From Lineus longissimus (lineage: Eukaryota; Nemertea; Pilidiophora; Heteronemertea; Lineidae), in assembly GCF_910592395.1 (NCBI RefSeq), contig NC_088309.1, forward strand, positions 2,730,501 through 2,794,500: 64,000 bases of DNA, in the 5' to 3' direction. The notes under the pieces were generated by a model. It had not been told where the DNA came from, did no database searches, and saw only the letters and a list, made by a program, of their open reading frames with translations. The position numbers and the translations under genes are program-made. Shown here in pieces: positions 60,882-64,000 of the stretch; positions within the stretch are counted from its first letter, which is position 1; each line of letters begins with the position of its first letter.

Positions 60882-61640
60882 GGTGTCATGGCTTGTAGAG
60901 GCTCACTGAATTTGAAATAAACAGATGATGACAATTTCATGGCCACTAGTGGCAATAAAAATACGAATGGATCTTGCCCCCAACGCCGGCATCTCTCATC
61001 ATGCATTGTTTGGGACTTCTAACTGAGGTGAGGAGGACACCTCACTCTTCAGTGCTGTTGTCTCCCCTGCACTGAAAATCACAGTCCCAGATATGACATT
61101 GACAACCAACAAACATTACCAAAGTCAAGGAAGTCCAAAACCGGGCCGGGAAAAGCCAATGCCGTGAATGAAGCCAATCATTAAGCAAAAGTCTGTCGAC
61201 ATCCACAAGCAATGCAATGCCACATGCTCATGCCCATGGTCCATGATCTCCATGGCATGGGTCCATGCATGGGCATGGCCATGCCTATCTCATATCGCAA
61301 ACATGCTAACGAGGATAGCCTACACAGACAATGATTGGAGTAAACCGCGAAAGACGGCTGTAACAGTAAGGACTTACATTAGATTGAAAAATAAGATTCA
61401 GCATGTGTGATCATTCATTCATGTATGTCATGTCATGTTCAACACGTGTTGAAGTCTCATGAACTTTGAATTTGGCGCTTGAGAAACTTTTTTAGTTTTG
61501 AAAACATAATTATTTTGATCATTTCCATATTGCCCGTGGTAGAACAACCGTCGTCCGGACAGGCCAAAGCTGTCTTCCCGGGAGCACCGTACTAGGGACT
61601 GTGAAATAGGAGCTCTCCCAGCGGCAGGACGGTCCTGACC
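60882..61640. other. 5'UTR and upstream region of the RAMA gene
   Basis: The 5'UTR part of exon 1 runs 60905-60882 after an acceptor (caaattcag), so a further non-coding exon lies upstream. No convincing donor was assigned. A cluster of catgg words at 61227-61287 is self-complementary. No coding gene is seen. Confidence 0.45.
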
Positions 61641-63080
61641 TTGTCCCTGGTACATGAGCTACTTCAAGTAGGCTTCCTTGTGCCGTCCCTTCGGTCTGGA
61701 GGTTTGGCGTGTCTTTAAGAGTGATGGAATTGGAAGCTCTACAAATGGCAGGGGTCCTGATATGTGGTCCCAGGTACACATAAGGAACCTCAGCTGGTGC
61801 AAGACGTACTTCAAGTACGCTACTTGAGTTGTCTCTATGGCCAGGTCGGGCCTGTCTTTAAGAGCACAGTAAGATAGCTGATAGAGGCAGAAGGATCTGG
61901 ATGTTGTCAGAGGTGCATGACAGGCAGGATGTACCCTCCACAAGGAGGCTACTTGTCTCTATGGCCAGGTCGGGCCTGTCTTTAAGAGCACAGTAAGATA
62001 GCTGATAGAGGCAGAAGGATCTGGATGTTGTCAGAGGTGCATGACAGGCAGGATGTACCCTCCACAAGGAGGCTACTTGTCTCTATGGCCAGGTCGGGCC
62101 TGTCTTTAAGAGCACAGTAAGATAGCTGATAGAGGCAAAAGGATCTGGATGTTGTCAGAGGTGCATGACAGGCAGGATGTACCCTCCACAAGGAGGCTAC
62201 TTGTCTCTATGGCCAGGTCGGGCCTCAGTGTCTTCAAGAGCATAGTCAGATAGCTGCTAGAGGCAGAATGGTCTGGATGTTGTCAGAGGTGCATGACAGG
62301 CAGGATGTACCCTCCACAAGGAGGCTACTTGTCTCTATGGCCAGGTCGGGCCTCAGTGTCTTCAAGAGCACAGTCAGATAGCTGATAGAGGCAGAAGGAT
62401 CTGGATGTTGTCAGAGGTGCATGACAGGCAGGATGTACCCTCCACAAGGAGGCTACTTGTCTCTATGGCCAGGTTGGGCCTCAGTGTCTTCAAGAGCATA
62501 GTCAGATAGCTGCTAGAGGCAGAATGGTCTGGATGTTATCAGAGGTGCATGACAGGCAGGATGTACCCTCCACAAGGAGGCTACTTGTCTCTATGGCCAG
62601 GTCGGGCCTCAGTGTCTTCAAGAGCACAGTCAGATAGCTGCTAGAGGCAGAATGGTCTGGATGTTGTCAGAGGTGCATGACAGGCAGGATGTACCCTCCA
62701 CAAGGAGGCTACTTGAGTTGTCTCTATGGCCAGGTCGGGCCTGTCTTCAAGAGCACAGTCAGATAGCTGCTAGAGGCAGAAGGGTCTGGATGTCGTTAGA
62801 GGTGCATGACAGGCAGGATGTACCCTCCACAAGGAGGCTACTTGAGTTGTTTCTATGGCCTGGTTGCATTGGCCTTTCATCAAGTGCACAGTGAGATAGC
62901 TGCTAGAGGCAGAAGGGTCTGGATGTTGTCAGAAGTGCATGACAGGCAGGTTGTACCCTTCACAGGAGGCTAATTGAGTCTCTATGGCCAGTTTGCATTG
63001 GCCTTTCATCAAGAACACTGCGAGACAGAACAGAAGCTCGAAAAATAGCCGAATAGTCCTGATGTTCCAGGTATCAGATA
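61640..63080. repeat. minisatellite array, unit 124-133 bp
   Basis: Ten units can be phased on gtctctatgg: starts 61831, 61955, 62079, 62203, 62331, 62459, 62587, 62720, 62849 and 62978. Spacings are 124 three times, 128 three times, then 133, 129 and 129. The 124-bp units are almost identical. The 128-bp units differ by cctcagtgtcttcaag in place of cctgtctttaag. More diverged partial units lie at about 61640-61830. Units contain ccctccacaaggagg, a short hairpin. Apparent frames of repeated peptide are repeat artefacts. Confidence 0.9.
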
Positions 63081-63859
63081 CCACCGCTGGTACAGGAGAT
63101 ACTTGGCTGGGCCTGTCCAAGAGCAAATACAGCGAGATAAAAGCTGTACTGAAGGCAGGGTGGTCCAGACGGAGATTTGTTACAACTGCACAAGTTATTA
63201 CGAGACATCTTGACATGTCACTTTCTATCCTGAAGAAGTTATGCACGTCACATCCACACCTCAGCAATAACGAACTTACCCGAAATGCCACATACTGTGA
63301 GGAACTAAGAAACGTCACAACATGTCCTCGACTGGAAAAGACATAATGACAAGTCACAACCAGAGAGGCGATAGCAATACGTCCAGGAGCAGCAATCAAA
63401 GATGACAATTCCATTGTGCCGGCAGTTCAACTGGCATGACCAGAAGATAATGGAGACCATTATTTTCATATCTCCTGCAGATGCAAGAGACTTGGAAACT
63501 GATGATGTTCTCAAATAAAGGGAATAAGTCAGACTTGTGATCATATTTTGTTTATTGATATACATTAGTCTGGCCAAGAGATCATCACATCTTAATTACC
63601 ATTGCCTTGTCAATAAAATGAATTGAAATAACAACCCAGCACCACCAACACCATTGAGAAATCTGCTTGCTGGTCCCCCTCCCAACAGAACTGTGTCACT
63701 ACCATTTCAGAACTGAGCATGAATGCATCAACACCACAAGTATTACATCATGGGCCCTATGATAAGGTGCCAGTATTTTGATTATCCTTGAATGCTTTCC
63801 TGTAACACTGTAGTTCCATGACTAGTAGATCGCAAATCAGTCTTTATTATGAAAAGCCT
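63081..63859. other. non-coding stretch including 3'UTR of the next - strand gene
   Basis: No coding gene supported. Below 63860 it is the 3'UTR of the gene whose last exon follows, with AATAAA on the - strand at 63848-63843. An AATAAA on the + strand occurs near 63613 without an associated gene. Confidence 0.45.
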
Positions 63860-63925
63860 CTATGCCTCCTGTTTAGCCTGTCCTTTTTGGGCAAACCATT
63901 CGTCACTTTTATCAGCTGCAAGGGC
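63860..63925 (-). CDS. last coding exon of an unidentified gene (rest beyond window)
   Basis: After an acceptor (tgatttcag) the - strand encodes 21 residues, ALAADKSDEWFAQKGQAKQEA, then TAG. A polyadenylation signal (AATAAA, 63848-63843) follows 12 bases after the stop. The phase is 0 at the acceptor. The short charged C-terminus is not enough to name the family. The upstream exons lie beyond 64000. Confidence 0.6.
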   Translation of the reverse strand, partial: ALAADKSDEWFAQKGQAKQEA

Positions 63926-64000
63926 CTGAAATCACAATAAGATCAAAATATGAAAGCAACTGGAGAATTGACAGATATCATTTTGGTGTAAAATATTTTG

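Noticed and set aside
61858-62191. Repeated 69-residue - strand frames
   Set aside because: Identical frames arise from the 124-bp minisatellite unit and end within it; no start context or family.

Overview
The window is animal nuclear DNA, AT-rich with long non-coding stretches. Its genes have GT-AG introns, AATAAA polyadenylation signals and metazoan-specific families (SANBR/KIAA1841, an NNMT-like methyltransferase, a membrane-anchored cholinesterase-fold protein). It also holds a BEL/Pao LTR retrotransposon and many short palindromic words such as taggccta. I infer a marine invertebrate, probably a non-vertebrate deuterostome such as an echinoderm. The species cannot be fixed from sequence alone.

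Layout. 1-11.2 kb is mostly non-coding. It carries two copies of a DNA element whose ends are built from a short subrepeat, a pair of related mini-exons (about 1.96 and 2.23 kb) and a candidate spliced transcript (3.6-5.35 kb). 11.37-14.27 kb (+) is TRMT1, a tRNA guanine-26 dimethyltransferase, in five coding exons. 15.1-16.7 kb (+) is a compact CCDC86/Cgr1 ribosome-biogenesis gene in four exons. 18.59-26.47 kb is a complete BEL/Pao element on the - strand, with two identical 245-bp LTRs, a 5-bp target duplication and one uninterrupted 2135-residue polyprotein frame. It appears to have landed in a roughly 300-bp 5'UTR intron of the next gene. 26.7-39.7 kb (+) is a 12.96-kb single coding exon for a 4319-residue disordered, SR-rich protein of unknown family.

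42.08-44.21 kb (+) is an NNMT/PNMT-like methyltransferase. It converges on a cholinesterase/carboxylesterase-like type I membrane protein at 46.78-44.37 kb (-). 48.7-55.9 kb (+) is a full 19-coding-exon SANBR (SANT plus BTB) gene. It converges on a - strand gene at 60.9-56.6 kb that encodes an otherwise unrecognised protein with a C-terminal RAMA domain. A 124-133-bp minisatellite fills about 61.7-63.1 kb, and the last coding exon of another - strand gene lies at 63.86-63.93 kb.

The genes do not form an operon or pathway. Two (TRMT1, CCDC86) serve RNA modification and ribosome assembly, and at least two (the giant SR protein and SANBR) look nuclear. The least expected items are the giant single-exon SR gene with its fresh internal duplication and the intronic retrotransposon beside it, the RAMA gene without ankyrin or JAB domains, and the duplicated mini-exons near 2 kb. 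All exon junctions were assigned by eye from splice consensus and reading-phase continuity.
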